NCBI GenBank assembly: GCA_964019335.1
Contig: OZ025670.1
Location: forward strand, 62,001 to 126,000
DNA from: Diplonema japonicum
Taxonomy: Eukaryota; Euglenozoa; Diplonemea; Diplonemida; Diplonemidae
Direction: 5' to 3'
Length of the DNA: 64,000 nt
Shown: one piece after another, positions 53,100 through 62,754 of the stretch
How positions within the stretch are numbered: the stretch's first letter is position 1
How the letters are laid out: each line of letters begins with the position of its first letter
Position numbers and translations under genes: made by a program
The notes under the pieces: model-generated
Seen by the model: only the letters and a program-made list of their open reading frames with translations
Database searches by the model: none
Told to the model about the DNA's origin: nothing

Positions 53100-53915
53100 A
53101 TGTCGTATAACTTTGAGACACTTGAAGTGAAGGTGGATGGCGGTGTTGCTCACGTGATGCTAAACAGGCCCAAAAAGCTGAACGCGATGAACAACGCGTT
53201 CTGGCGAGAGTTCAGAGAGTGCTTCGTGAAGATCGGCTCAGACCCTGCCGTCCGCGCGGTTGTAGTAAGCGGTAACGGGAGAATGTTCACGGCAGGCCTG
53301 GACTTAATGGACATGGCGAACCTCGCAGGCGGGCAGAAGGATGTTGGTAGAAAGGCTTTCAGTTTGTACAACCATGTTCAACTGCTGCAAGATTCTTTCA
53401 CCGCAATCGAAAGGTGCCCACAACCGGTAATCTCGGCCACGCACGGGGCATGCATCGGAGGCGGAATCGATCTAATCTCCGCCTGCGACATTAGGTTCGC
53501 ATCTCCTGAGTGCTGGTTTACAATCAAGGAAGTGGACATTGGCCTCGCTGCCGACGTTGGCACCCTTCAAAGAATCACCAAAATAGTGGGAAACGAGGGA
53601 ATTGTGAAAGAGCTTGCATACACCGCCCGAAAGTTCACCGCAGCCGAGGCGAAGGAGTTCGGTTTCATTACCAAAATCGTCGCGCAGGACCAGCTTCTGA
53701 AGGAAGCCCTCGACCTTGCTTCTGTCATCGCATCGAAGTCCCCCATTGCCGTCGCTGGGACCAAGCACAACATCAACTACTCTCGGGACCACACAGTAGA
53801 GGACTCGCTTAAGCACATCGCCCTCTGGAACTCCGCCATGCTTCAGAGCAAAGATGTCATGATCGCAGCACAGGCCTCTTTGGCGAAGAAGAAGGCGACC
53901 TTTGCCAAACTTTAG
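53100..53915 (+). CDS. ECH1: Delta(3,5)-delta(2,4)-dienoyl-CoA isomerase, peroxisomal type
   Basis: The 271-residue single exon starts at the ATG 53100. It is a crotonase-fold protein: MLNRPKKLNAMN, the oxyanion-hole segment GNGRMFTAGLDL and GACIGGGIDLISACDIRFAS. The residues that distinguish ECH1 from enoyl-CoA hydratase are present: the Asp in GGGIDL, and the Glu and Asp in KEVDIGLAADVGTLQR, corresponding to Asp176, Glu196 and Asp204 of the rat enzyme. ELAYTARKF and NYSRDHTVEDSLKHIALWN also match ECH1. It shifts double bonds during beta-oxidation of odd-position unsaturated fatty acids. The C-terminus AKL is a PTS1-type signal, so peroxisome or glycosome is likely, with no N-terminal presequence. 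Confidence 0.9.
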   Translation: MSYNFETLEVKVDGGVAHVMLNRPKKLNAMNNAFWREFRECFVKIGSDPAVRAVVVSGNGRMFTAGLDLMDMANLAGGQKDVGRKAFSLYNHVQLLQDSFTAIERCPQPVISATHGACIGGGIDLISACDIRFASPECWFTIKEVDIGLAADVGTLQRITKIVGNEGIVKELAYTARKFTAAEAKEFGFITKIVAQDQLLKEALDLASVIASKSPIAVAGTKHNINYSRDHTVEDSLKHIALWNSAMLQSKDVMIAAQASLAKKKATFAKL

Positions 53916-54022
53916 AGTTATAAAAAAAAAAAGAAGAAAAAAAATTGATTTCCCACCACCCCCCCATTTTTCCTTGTTGCTACGCCATACCAGGCTGTCA
54001 ATAATCTTTTTTTTTTGATGGG

Positions 54023-54066
<44 letters not shown>

Positions 54067-54434
54067 GCCTCATTTTCTATGGGGGTTTTTTTTTCTTTTC
54101 TTCAGTGAGGCTTTTGAGGGAGGGCCGACGTTTTAAATTAGGGGAAGAAAGAAAAAAATAAAGAAATTGCATTTTTTTTTTTTTATATTATTATGCTCTT
54201 TCATACTCCGCTCCACGTTTTTATTTTCTTTTTTTCCCCTTCTTATATTCCATTTGTTTCATTGTGTTGCTGTTTGCTTCGTCTGCCGTGCGTTTTACGA
54301 GAAGATTTAACGCCGAGGATATCTTCAAGAAGAAATGGTTGAGTTGAGATACAAAAGAAGAAGAAGACACATTTTGCCACGTGTACAGCCGCCTCAAAAA
54401 TAGTATTTTCTCTATCTTTTGTGCCAGTGACAAG
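53916..54434. other. Intergenic: long A run, then lead-in to repeats
   Basis: An A run of about 36 lies at 54029-54064. The last bases (TATCTTTTGTGCCAGTGACAAG) match the right part of the M1-M2 spacers, so a broken M1-M2 junction starts the next cluster. No gene is seen. Confidence 0.55.
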
Positions 54435-55361
54435 AATGATGACAACGAAGCACCCTCTCCGGTCTCCAGCAAAACCATGCGAGATACAGCGTTGCTTTTA
54501 TACCCCGTTACCCGTCTGACTTTTTCGATCTATGCCCCCCCCTTTTTTTTGTTGCTCCTTTGAAAGTATGCCCTGGCTCCCCTTCCCTTCCAGAAGAATA
54601 TGATGACAAACCTTCACTTTAACATGCGTGTCTTTAACCTGACCCTTTTGTGTTTGATGAATACCTTTAACTTTGGCTTGCTCTTTCTGATATGTTGGAA
54701 AAAAGGGGACAAATATAAGTGAAAACGAGCAACCTTTTTAGGAAACCATGGCAGGGCTTGTTACAGTGCCTTGCGAAATGGGCCGTAAGGTCTGCGAGAG
54801 TTCTTTTCCGTTACCCGTCTGACTCCTTCCGGACCTGCTCTTCGAACCTACTTCCTTGTCTGTGTCCATGGCTCCCTCCGTGCTGGTGGGCGATGAAGAT
54901 AAGGAAGCCCATGGGTGGGCTTACACAATGCCCTCTCAAGAGGGACAGCGCGAACCTCCCTTTGTACTTTCCCACCTGTTCTTATGAGGTTGTGAAGGAA
55001 TGGCGGGAGGCGAGATGCAGGCGAGTGGTGCAGTTTAACAGACGAACGGAGATGATTACATATAAGCAGTCTCCCTCTTCGTGAATGGTTTTGACGAGAA
55101 CCTGCTATTCGAACCTAATTACATTTTCCGATGATTTCTGTGGAATAGAATATCTAAGAATACAAGAGCAACCTTTTTAGGAAACCATGGCAGGGCTTTT
55201 TACAGTGCCTTGCGAAATGGGCCGTAAGGTCTGCGAGAGTTATTTTCTCAGTCTATTTTTAGTCTCTGTACCAAGAATGATGACAACGAAGCACCCTCTC
55301 CGGTCTCCAGCAAAACCATGCGAGATACAGCGTTGCTTTTATACCCCGTTACCCGTCTGAC
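54435..55361 (+). repeat. Modular repeat cluster 5 (M2-M3-M1-M6-M4-M1-M2)
   Basis: M2 copies are at 54435-54520 and 55276-55361, M1 at 54727-54800 and 55166-55239, M3 about 54597-54697, M6 about 54953-55017 and M4 about 55049-55140. After the first M1 only the M2 end (CGTTACCCGTCTGAC) remains, at 54809-54823. The cluster ends 95 bases before the kinesin ATG. Confidence 0.88.
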
Positions 55362-55456
55362 TTTTTTTTTTTCTCCGGTTTTTCTTTTTATTTTTTTTTT
55401 TCTTCCAGCTCCCCTCATAAAAAAAAAGGGGGGGGGGAAATACAAAAAAAAAAAAG

Positions 55457-57088
55457 ATGCCGATAGAAAATAGAAGAATACGGCCGCCAAAAAAAAAAGC
55501 GGAGAACGGGAAAGTGGGGAGCCTGAAGGGCAAGGGGAAAATAAAGGTTGTCGTCCGAAAGAGGCCGATGCACGGGAAAGAGGAGATGGACATCATAAAA
55601 GCAGAGGAGGGGAATGAGGTGATAGTAAAGGAGGTTAAGAAGCGGTTAGACCTGTCAGAGTACATTGAGGTGCAGGCCTTCAAGTTCGATGCATCTTTTG
55701 GTGAGTACCACGAAACGGCAGATGTGTACAAAGTGACAGCTAAGCCACTTGTCGATGTCTTCCTAAAGGGCGGCAATGCCTCCGTGTTCGCCTACGGGCA
55801 GACAGGCTCCGGCAAGACACACACTATGATTGGCGACTCTTCCTCCAAGGGCATGTACATCCTCGCGGCCTCCGACATCTTCGAGCAGCTCGATTCTGCG
55901 CCCCCTTCCTTCTCCATCAAAGCATCTCTCTTCGAAATTTACTGCGAAAAGCTCATCGATCTCATGGGCGGCAAGAAGCAGGTCCACGCCAGGGAGGGCC
56001 CTGACGGTAAAGTCAAAAGTATGTTTTTTTTTTTCTTTTAGATTATTATTACTTACACGTACAGTCTGCGGTCTCACAGAGCACTTGGTTCGGTCAGAAG
56101 CTGAAATGTTGAAGCTAGTAGCGGCTTCTAGTCAGCACCGGGCTTGTGGGTATGGCAGATTTAAAAAAAAAAAGAGGAAAAGAAAAAATTGCGCAGCTCC
56201 ACGGCTGCAAACTCGCAAAGCTCGCGTTCGCATGCCATCCTCCGCCTGCACCTTTGCAACAACGAGAGGGAGGTCTCATCTTTGACATTTGTGGACCTCG
56301 CTGGGAGCGAACGAGGCGCGGACACAGCCGAGCGTGACAAGAAGACTCAACGGGAAGGGTCGGAGATCAACAAGTCACTGCTGGCACTAAAGGAGTGCAT
56401 CCGGGGGATGGACATGGGACACAAACACGTAAAGTTCAGGGGGAGTAAGCTGACGGAAGTGCTGAAGCAAAGCTTCACAGGAGAGTGCCGAACATGCATG
56501 GTGGCTACGGTGAGCCCTTCGAAGAAAGACACAGACCACACTATGAACACTCTGAGATACGCACACAGGGTAAAAAGCCTGCCCCCCGTCAAAACAACGA
56601 AGGTAAACCAGCGGCTGATGCCGGCATCGAATGTGCCGCTTGTGGCAAAAGCGGGGTACAGAGGGGAGAGGGAGAGGGAGAAGGAGGAACAGACAGATAG
56701 CTCTGCTGACACAACGAACTCCTCAATCAAGGCTAAACGGCCAGTATGGGCCGCGAGACTGGGCAACCAAAAACAAAGTTCTGGGTGTACACACTGCGGC
56801 TCATCAGCTCACCACACGTTGCTGTGCAGAAAGCCACAACACTTCCCATCAAAGACGAAGCAACGGCCGAGAACTGCGAAGTCCCGTGCGCGGCCAGTTA
56901 CCGTTCCTACTCCTGTCTCAGCACCTCCCCCACACACTTCTCTCAGGAGAAAATCACCTCCCCCTGTAAAGGCTGTCCGTCCCCCACAACTCCAAGCCCC
57001 TCAAGTCGTTCGAAAATCAGCCTTCACACCATGCATCCAAGAGAAGTTCTTCCGGCGTGCTGCGTCCGTCCCAGCGTCTATGCCGTAA
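55457..57088 (+). CDS. Kinesin-13-type motor with a C-terminal CCHC zinc knuckle
   Basis: The exons are 55457-56018, 56065-56149 and 56197-57088 (introns of 46 and 47 nt, both required), giving 512 residues. The motor starts near residue 30 ([16 protein letters not shown]). The P-loop is [10 protein letters not shown], switch I NSQSSRSH and switch [10 protein letters not shown]. The first intron lies in the region before switch I. The sequence [20 protein letters not shown] and [13 protein letters not shown] match kinesin-13, the microtubule-depolymerising family. The class-specific loop-2 KVD tripeptide appears as RLD ([11 protein letters not shown]). The tail contains [14 protein letters not shown], an exact C-x2-C-x4-H-x4-C zinc knuckle, followed by a basic Pro/Arg-rich end. 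A TCTTCCAG acceptor lies about 55 bases upstream of the ATG. A kinesin carrying a nucleic-acid-type knuckle is unusual. Confidence 0.87.
56019..56064 (+). other. Intron, 46 nt (GTATGT-T tract...GTACAG)
   Basis: Phase 1; it joins GPDGKVK to ICGLTEHLV. An internal TTTTAG is present, but only GTACAG gives the correct frame. Confidence 0.88.
56150..56196 (+). other. Intron, 47 nt (GTATGG...GCGCAG)
   Basis: Phase 2; it joins SSQHRACG to [12 protein letters not shown], restoring kinesin switch I. The interior is A-rich with no pyrimidine tract. Confidence 0.88.
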
Positions 57089-57565
57089 CGAGGAAGAATT
57101 TTTTTCTCTCTCTTTTTTTTTCTTTTTTTGTTCCCCGTTTTTTTTTTATTTTATTTTGTTTTTGTTTTGTAAATAAGGAAAAAAAAAAAAAAAGTTCCCC
57201 TCTCTTCCCCTTCCCCAGTTCGCTCCCTCCCATGCACACAAATCACCGTTTCATTTTTTTTTTGTTCCTAAAATCACTTTTTTTTTATGTCCCCTTCCTG
57301 GATCAACAGTACAAAAAAAAAGTAACTTAAAGGGGCTGAGTGCGTACCTTTTTCAATTTAGGAAGGGGAGAGTCCTTTTTTTTTTTTAAAAAAGGGAAAA
57401 TTGAGGGAGGGAGGGAGGGGGGGGGGGGGGGGGGAAGCCGAAACATGAATCGGAGAGATTACCAACAATGGGGAAACAAAAATGAACTAACATACAAAGG
57501 TGCTGAGGGTACTACTCACTTGTTCTGTACTGTATTATCTCTTTTTTTTTTTCTTTTTTTTTTTT

Positions 57566-57650
57566 TCTTTTGCTAAATCTTGTCCGCGCACAACGGAGCA
57601 CGATGGCCTGGAAAGCCAGGAGGACTGCCTTGCGGTACTCTGTCATTCCT
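57566..57650 (+). repeat. Second dispersed repeat family (R2), copy 1
   Basis: After a T tract comes TTTTGCTAAATCTTGTCCGC, then GGCCTGGAAAGCCAGGAGGA and a short internal duplication of GCGGTACTCTGTCATTCCTG (57632-57672). Confidence 0.6.
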
Positions 57651-58019
57651 GGGCGGTACTCTGTCATTCCTGAGTCCAAGACGACGACGCAACATTATGC
57701 AAGGGTTGCCGGCCTTGAGCCATTGCACCCCCCAACAGTAGTCGTTTTCATCACCCTGACATGAAGCCTCTTTTTAAAATGTCGGGCCAGTGTTGCTGCA
57801 TAGGGGTTAACACCCTCTAGCCTCAGGGCCCTGCAGTAAACACTGCCACACCGTCGCTGGCTTGCTCCAAGGTATTTATACAGAACGGTGGGGACTCAGG
57901 CTGCCGCGACACCAGCTTTGGGAGGTTCCAGAAGAAGGAAGTATACACCAGTAGAAAAAAAAATGGAAGATATAACCGACAGCTAGGTACGGTGGGTTAG
58001 CAGGGATTTTTTTTTTTTT

Positions 58020-58107
58020 TTCTTTTGCTAAATCTTGTCCGCGCACAAGAATGCACGACGGCCTGGAAAGTCAGGAGGACTCCTTGCAGTACTCTGTTAT
58101 TCCTGGG
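58020..58107 (+). repeat. Second dispersed repeat family (R2), copy 2
   Basis: TTTTGCTAAATCTTGTCCGC follows a T tract, then GGCCTGGAAAGTCAGGAGGA and CAGTACTCTGTTATTCCTGG. It is close to copy 1, same orientation, about 450 bases away, without the internal duplication. Confidence 0.6.
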
Positions 58108-59121
58108 CAGCGCCCAAATTAGCTGTCAGAGCATGTTTTAAAGGCATTGTTTTTCTTTCCCCCCCCCTCCTTTTTTTCCCTTCCAAAATCTATTTACCCT
58201 CCTTCGATTAGCGTGCTGGGGTGTGATGGGGAGGGATGGAAAGTACTTTCTATGTGGTTTGTGCTCCTCTTGTTTTTTATTATTATTATTATTATTTTTT
58301 ATATATAAATTCAAGAAAAACATAGTCACAGCCCTGTTTCTTTCATCATTGTCCGTCTTTCTTTTTTCAAGCAGACAAGGCCCCCCCCTTTTTTTTTGAA
58401 CGAAATGTGTTTTTTTTTTTGTTGAAAAGAAACGCCCCCCCCGACAACGACAGGGTTCCACCTAAAATAAAATAAACTTCCTTTTCTTTTTTGCGGTCCT
58501 TTTGCTGTTGTTTGTAGAGCAGAAAATGGAGTAAAGAGCTTTGGCAGAATTCTTCTTCTTTTTTTGCCCTGCTTCTTCCCCCAAAAAGAAGAACATCACT
58601 CGTATCAACGGTAGAGTCGTTGCCCTTACACCACGTCATGTCTAATCTACTGTTTCTCTCTTATTTCTTTTTTTTGCGGGCAGCAGCATTAAAGTATGTG
58701 GCGTCACCTCCCTTAAGCGAGTCAAAGTGAGAGGGAACTGTGTACTTTTGCCCTCTCGCAGATGCCGTTATTAGCAAGAAATTTACCAGCAAGGTGGAAG
58801 GCAAACAGGAGTAAGCCTCCCTCTTCGGTCCTTTCCCTTTCACATTTCTCCCTTTCCTCTTGTTCATTTCCCTTTGTCTCCACCTGTTACCCTCTCCCCC
58901 CTCCACAACGCCCTTTTTTTTTTGTCCACCCCTTGTTTCATTGACTATCCACACGTAAGAACGGAATACAAAAAATCCTTGTTCTTGCTTCAGAAAAGTA
59001 ATCTCTACCCCCCCCCCCCCCCATCCAATTCTCTTATTGTTTCTATTCCTGATTTCATTTTTGTTGGCCACTGCTCTGTTGACCCCCCCCCCCCCCCCCC
59101 TTCGCATGTGATGACATAAGC

Positions 59122-60369
59122 GAGCAACCTTTTTAGGAAACCATGGCAGGGCTTTTTACAGTGCCTTGCGAAATGGGCCGTAAGGTCTGCGAGAGTTATT
59201 TCCTCTCTTGTTTTTTGTGCCAATTCCGGTCTCCAGCAAAACCATGTATGTGGATTGGCAGACCCTGCGAAATGCGTTGTGAAAAATGATGAACCTCCCT
59301 TTGTACTTTCCCACCTGTTCTTATGAGGTTGTGAAGGAATGGCGGGAGGCGAGATACCCAGAAAATAGTGAAGACAATGATGAGGAAGTGCACACCTCAC
59401 CAGCTGGCCACACATCATGGCCTTGATTGGTCCCTTAGCTGCACGAGAGCTGTGGTCCTCTCCTTGCAGGCAAATAGTGGAGCAACCTTTTTAGGAAACC
59501 ATGGCAGGGCTTTTTACAGTGCCTTGCGAAATGGGCCGTAAGGTCTGCGAGAGTTCTTCCTGGCTCTTGTGGCAAAAACAAATCTGAAACGAGTGATGAC
59601 AACGAAGCACCCTCTCCGGTCTCCAGCAAAACCATGCGAGATACAGCGTTGCTTTTATACCCCGTTACCCGTCTGACTTTTCTTCTTTCATTTGTTGCCC
59701 TGCATTTGTTTCTTTCCAATCCCCAAACAACATGATGACAAACCTTCACTTTAACATGCGTGTCTTTAACCTGACCTTTTGTGTTTGATGAATACCTTTA
59801 ACTTTGGCTTGCTCTTTCTGACATGTTGAATAAGGCCCTCCATGGACAAAGCAACAGAGATGATTACATATAAGCAGTCTCCCTCTTCGTGAATGGTTTT
59901 GACGAGAACCTGCTATTCGAACCTAATTACATTTTCCGATGATTTCTGTGCGAAAGAGAGAAATGGATAAGGAAAATGAAAGAAATGTAGAAAAGAGCCA
60001 TCAAATACCATTACTTCCTCTTCTCTGTAGTTAGTAAAGGGCCGCTTTGGTCACGAGATCATCATGGATCCCACTCTGGACCCGTGTGAGAGTGAAGACA
60101 ATGATGAGGAAGTGCACACCTCACCAGCTGGCCACACATCATGGCCTTGATTGGTCCCTTAGCTGCACGAGAGCTGTGGTCCTCTCCTTGCAGGCAAATA
60201 GTGGAGCAACCTTTTTAGGAAACCATGGCAGGGCTTTTTACAGTGCCTTGCGAAATGGGCCGTAAGGTCTGCGAGAGTTATTTCCTCTATTTTTGGTCTC
60301 TGTTCCAAGAATGCTGACAACGAAGCACCCTCTCCGGTCGTTGCTTTTAGACCCCGTTACCCGTCTGAC
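59122..60369 (+). repeat. Modular repeat cluster 6 (M1-M6-M5'-M1-M2-M3-M4-M5-M1-M2')
   Basis: M1 copies are at 59122-59195, 59480-59553 and 60204-60277. M2 is 59594-59677, with an internally deleted copy at 60310-60369 and a fragment at 59224-59245. M6 is about 59289-59356, partial M5 59357-59479, M3 about 59696-59831, M4 about 59832-59945 and full M5 59968-60203. It ends 133 bases before the next ATG. The first part (59122-59479) is nearly identical to 19217-19558, so whole module blocks have been copied. Confidence 0.88.
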
Positions 60370-60502
60370 CCCCCATGGTTTTGTTGACATAACTCCACAA
60401 CCCACAGGTTCCTTTGTAACACATAAACAACAACACATTTACTTTTTACATTTTTCACATACATCAACAACAAATAAACTTTAAAAAAAAAAATCTAAAA
60501 AA

Positions 60503-61261
60503 ATGAAGCAGATGACTGTGTCCTCCCAGCCTATCCAGACCGTGAAGAGGGATAAGAGTGGAAAGCGTCTTGTGACCAAGGTTTACGGTCCGAGCATCGC
60601 CTGCAAGGTGATGCACTACCCTGATCACATGCCGCTGAAGGCGCTGGACGATATGGTTGACAACCTTACAGTGCAGGAGAGGTTCGTGGATAAATCTTTG
60701 GTGTATTTCACTGGAGATGTGAAGGAGAAGAAGGGTAAGCAGCTCAAGAAGTCCTTCAGAAAAGAAGAAAGGGAATCGAGGGTATTGATCCTTTCCGTGA
60801 AAGGAAAACAGTTTCTAACTATACAGGAGGCTGTGGACATTACCGTGACGTCTCCTTTGAAGGATCTTGTTGATGACATCGAGCTGATTGGGGTCAACCC
60901 CAAGAGAAATACCCGGAACACGACTTCACACATCTATGTTCAGCTTCGCACTGTGGAACTTGCAGAAAGCCTTGTCAACACTGTCGATGCAATGCCCTAC
61001 AAGGGTTTCTATGTCCACTCACCGCAGTGCGACGAGCACCCGCAATTCTTCCCTAACCGGAACTATAGGGAGTCAACCCATATCTGGCGCAATCCTTCGT
61101 TCGATCATCCAACTATTGAGAAATCGACTTCTTTCACGTCTTCCTCTGACCCTTCTACTGCTCCGTCTACCCCCGTTAGCCTAACCACTCCTCGCCACCA
61201 ATGGGACGATATGACGGCCACCACCTACGATGATGAGCTAATCGTAGAATTTTACATGTAA
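60503..61261 (+). CDS. Protein with possible RRM-like fold, unknown
   Basis: The 252-residue single exon starts at the ATG 60503 after AAAAAA; an AACCCACAG acceptor lies about 95 bases upstream. Residues ~90-185 alternate predicted strands and helices in the order expected of an RRM: RVLILSVKG, helix TIQEAVDITVTSPLKDLVDD, IELIGVNPK, SHIYVQLRT, helix AESLVNTVDAM and FYVHSP. The canonical RNP1 aromatics are missing, so RNA binding is uncertain. The N-terminal part is basic (KRDKSGKRLVTKVYG). The tail is Ser/Thr/Pro-rich and ends DDELIVEFYM. The function is not recognisable. Confidence 0.7.
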   Translation: MKQMTVSSQPIQTVKRDKSGKRLVTKVYGPSIACKVMHYPDHMPLKALDDMVDNLTVQERFVDKSLVYFTGDVKEKKGKQLKKSFRKEERESRVLILSVKGKQFLTIQEAVDITVTSPLKDLVDDIELIGVNPKRNTRNTTSHIYVQLRTVELAESLVNTVDAMPYKGFYVHSPQCDEHPQFFPNRNYRESTHIWRNPSFDHPTIEKSTSFTSSSDPSTAPSTPVSLTTPRHQWDDMTATTYDDELIVEFYM

Positions 61262-61917
61262 ACCAACAAAAAAAATTTTTTTTTTTTTTAATTTGTTGCG
61301 CCAGAAATTTATTCCGGACAAAAAAAAAGTTATATTTAGTCCCCCCCCCAATTTTTTTGAAACCCTTTCCCAAATGAAAGAACAAGAAAAAAAGCTGCCC
61401 ACACGAACACTGCCATTTTTTTTTTTTCCCCTGCCTTTTTTTTAAATCCCCCCCCTTTCTCTCCCCTCTCCACCTTCTTTTCTTCTTTCTTCTCATGGAA
61501 AGAAGAAGGGGAAAGAGGGGGAGAGAAATGCTAAAAAAAAAAAAAAAAAAAAAAGAGGGGAAAAAAGGGAAGAAGCTTCTTATCATAATCTTTTTTTTTT
61601 TTTTTTTTTATGTCGCTTTAGGAATTGATAGTTTTCTGTCTTCCAACTTTGGTACTAAGACACCTCAAGCAATGACAAAAGGTGTACCCATGTCTTTGCG
61701 AGAGGCTATGGTTTGCTCTAAGAACAAATGTAGTGCATTTCAGGTCTTTGAACAAATATCCTCAGCGAAAAATGAAGAAAAGAAAGAACACAAGAACCAT
61801 TCCCTTTGGTTTTTTTGTTGGCATGCACCTGGAAAAAAAAAAAAAAAAGCCCCTCTTTGGGCCGCGTGCTAACATTTCTTCTCTGACATGAGAAATGCTG
61901 TACTTTTGCCGTATTTT

Positions 61918-61952
<35 letters not shown>

Positions 61953-62754
61953 TGTGAGGTCGCGATGATACAGATTATAATATTTACTTTTTTTTTTTTT
62001 TTTTTTTTTTAAAGAAAGAAAAAAAAAGGGGGGAAAGAAAAACAAAAGGAGAAGATTACCTTTATTTTTTTTTTCTTTTCTATTTTTTTTTATATTTTTT
62101 TCCGAAAGCGAACTTTGTTTTATTTCCAGACAAAAAAAATGGGGGACCCCTCCGTTAAGACCACTTTGAACGAAAGAAAAAAAAAAAGGAAAGAAGAAAG
62201 AAAAAAATGACACACACACACACACACACACACCCTACCCTCAAAAGAAAAGACTGCACCCTTCCTGCTTCTTCCTTATATTTTTTTTTTTTTTATCTTT
62301 ATATTATTTTTTCCATTGAAAATACCTTTTGTTGCTATATTTTTTTAATATTTCCCCCTCTCCCTTTCCCGCCCCCATTTACCTTCTTCTCTTCGCTTAT
62401 AAAACAAAAAAAAAATTAAAAAAAGCCGAAAACCGGAACGACAAAGAAAAGAAGTATACTAACGGAAGGTTTTAGATCCATATATAGGTGAGGATTACTT
62501 GTCCCCTGCACCCCCAACTTTTTTTTTTTTATTTTATTTTTTTACCGGATTTGTACTTATATTGTTATGCGAAAAGTCCCAAATTGGGCAAAAAATTCGA
62601 AAAAGGTACATAATATTTACAGAACACCATTAAAACAGAACATAAAAATTACAAAAATAAAAAAAATCCCAGAAAATATCCCTAAAAATAAAAAATCCCA
62701 AGACAAAAACAAAATACCCCCCAGCCGGGGAGGGGGGGTGGTATTACCGCAATT
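61262..62754. other. Intergenic: homopolymers, CA microsatellite, possible strand-switch region
   Basis: Long T runs at 61590-61609, 61920-61951 and 61988-62010, and a (CA)n tract of about 13 units at 62208-62233. The segment 61617-61800 is of normal complexity and open on + (MTKGVPMSLREAMVCSKNKC...), but too short and unrecognised. Beyond about 62750 the coding signal switches to the - strand. Confidence 0.45.

Larger units (their letters stand above)
57089..59121. other. Long intergenic region with a second dispersed repeat; no clear gene
   Basis: T, A, G and C runs occur (G run of about 20 at 57414-57434). A repeat pair at 57566 and 58020 is described separately. The 57650-57960 stretch between the copies is of normal complexity but has no convincing frame. 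ATTATTATTATTATT lies near 58278. The 58560-58650 segment has a tRNA A-box-like string on the - strand but no cloverleaf. Confidence 0.45.

Noticed and set aside
58575-58645. tRNA-like signal on the - strand (TGGTGTAAGGG A-box match, 5-bp stem with 7-base loop)
   Set aside because: No acceptor stem, no good B box and no uridine at position 33; a cloverleaf cannot be drawn.
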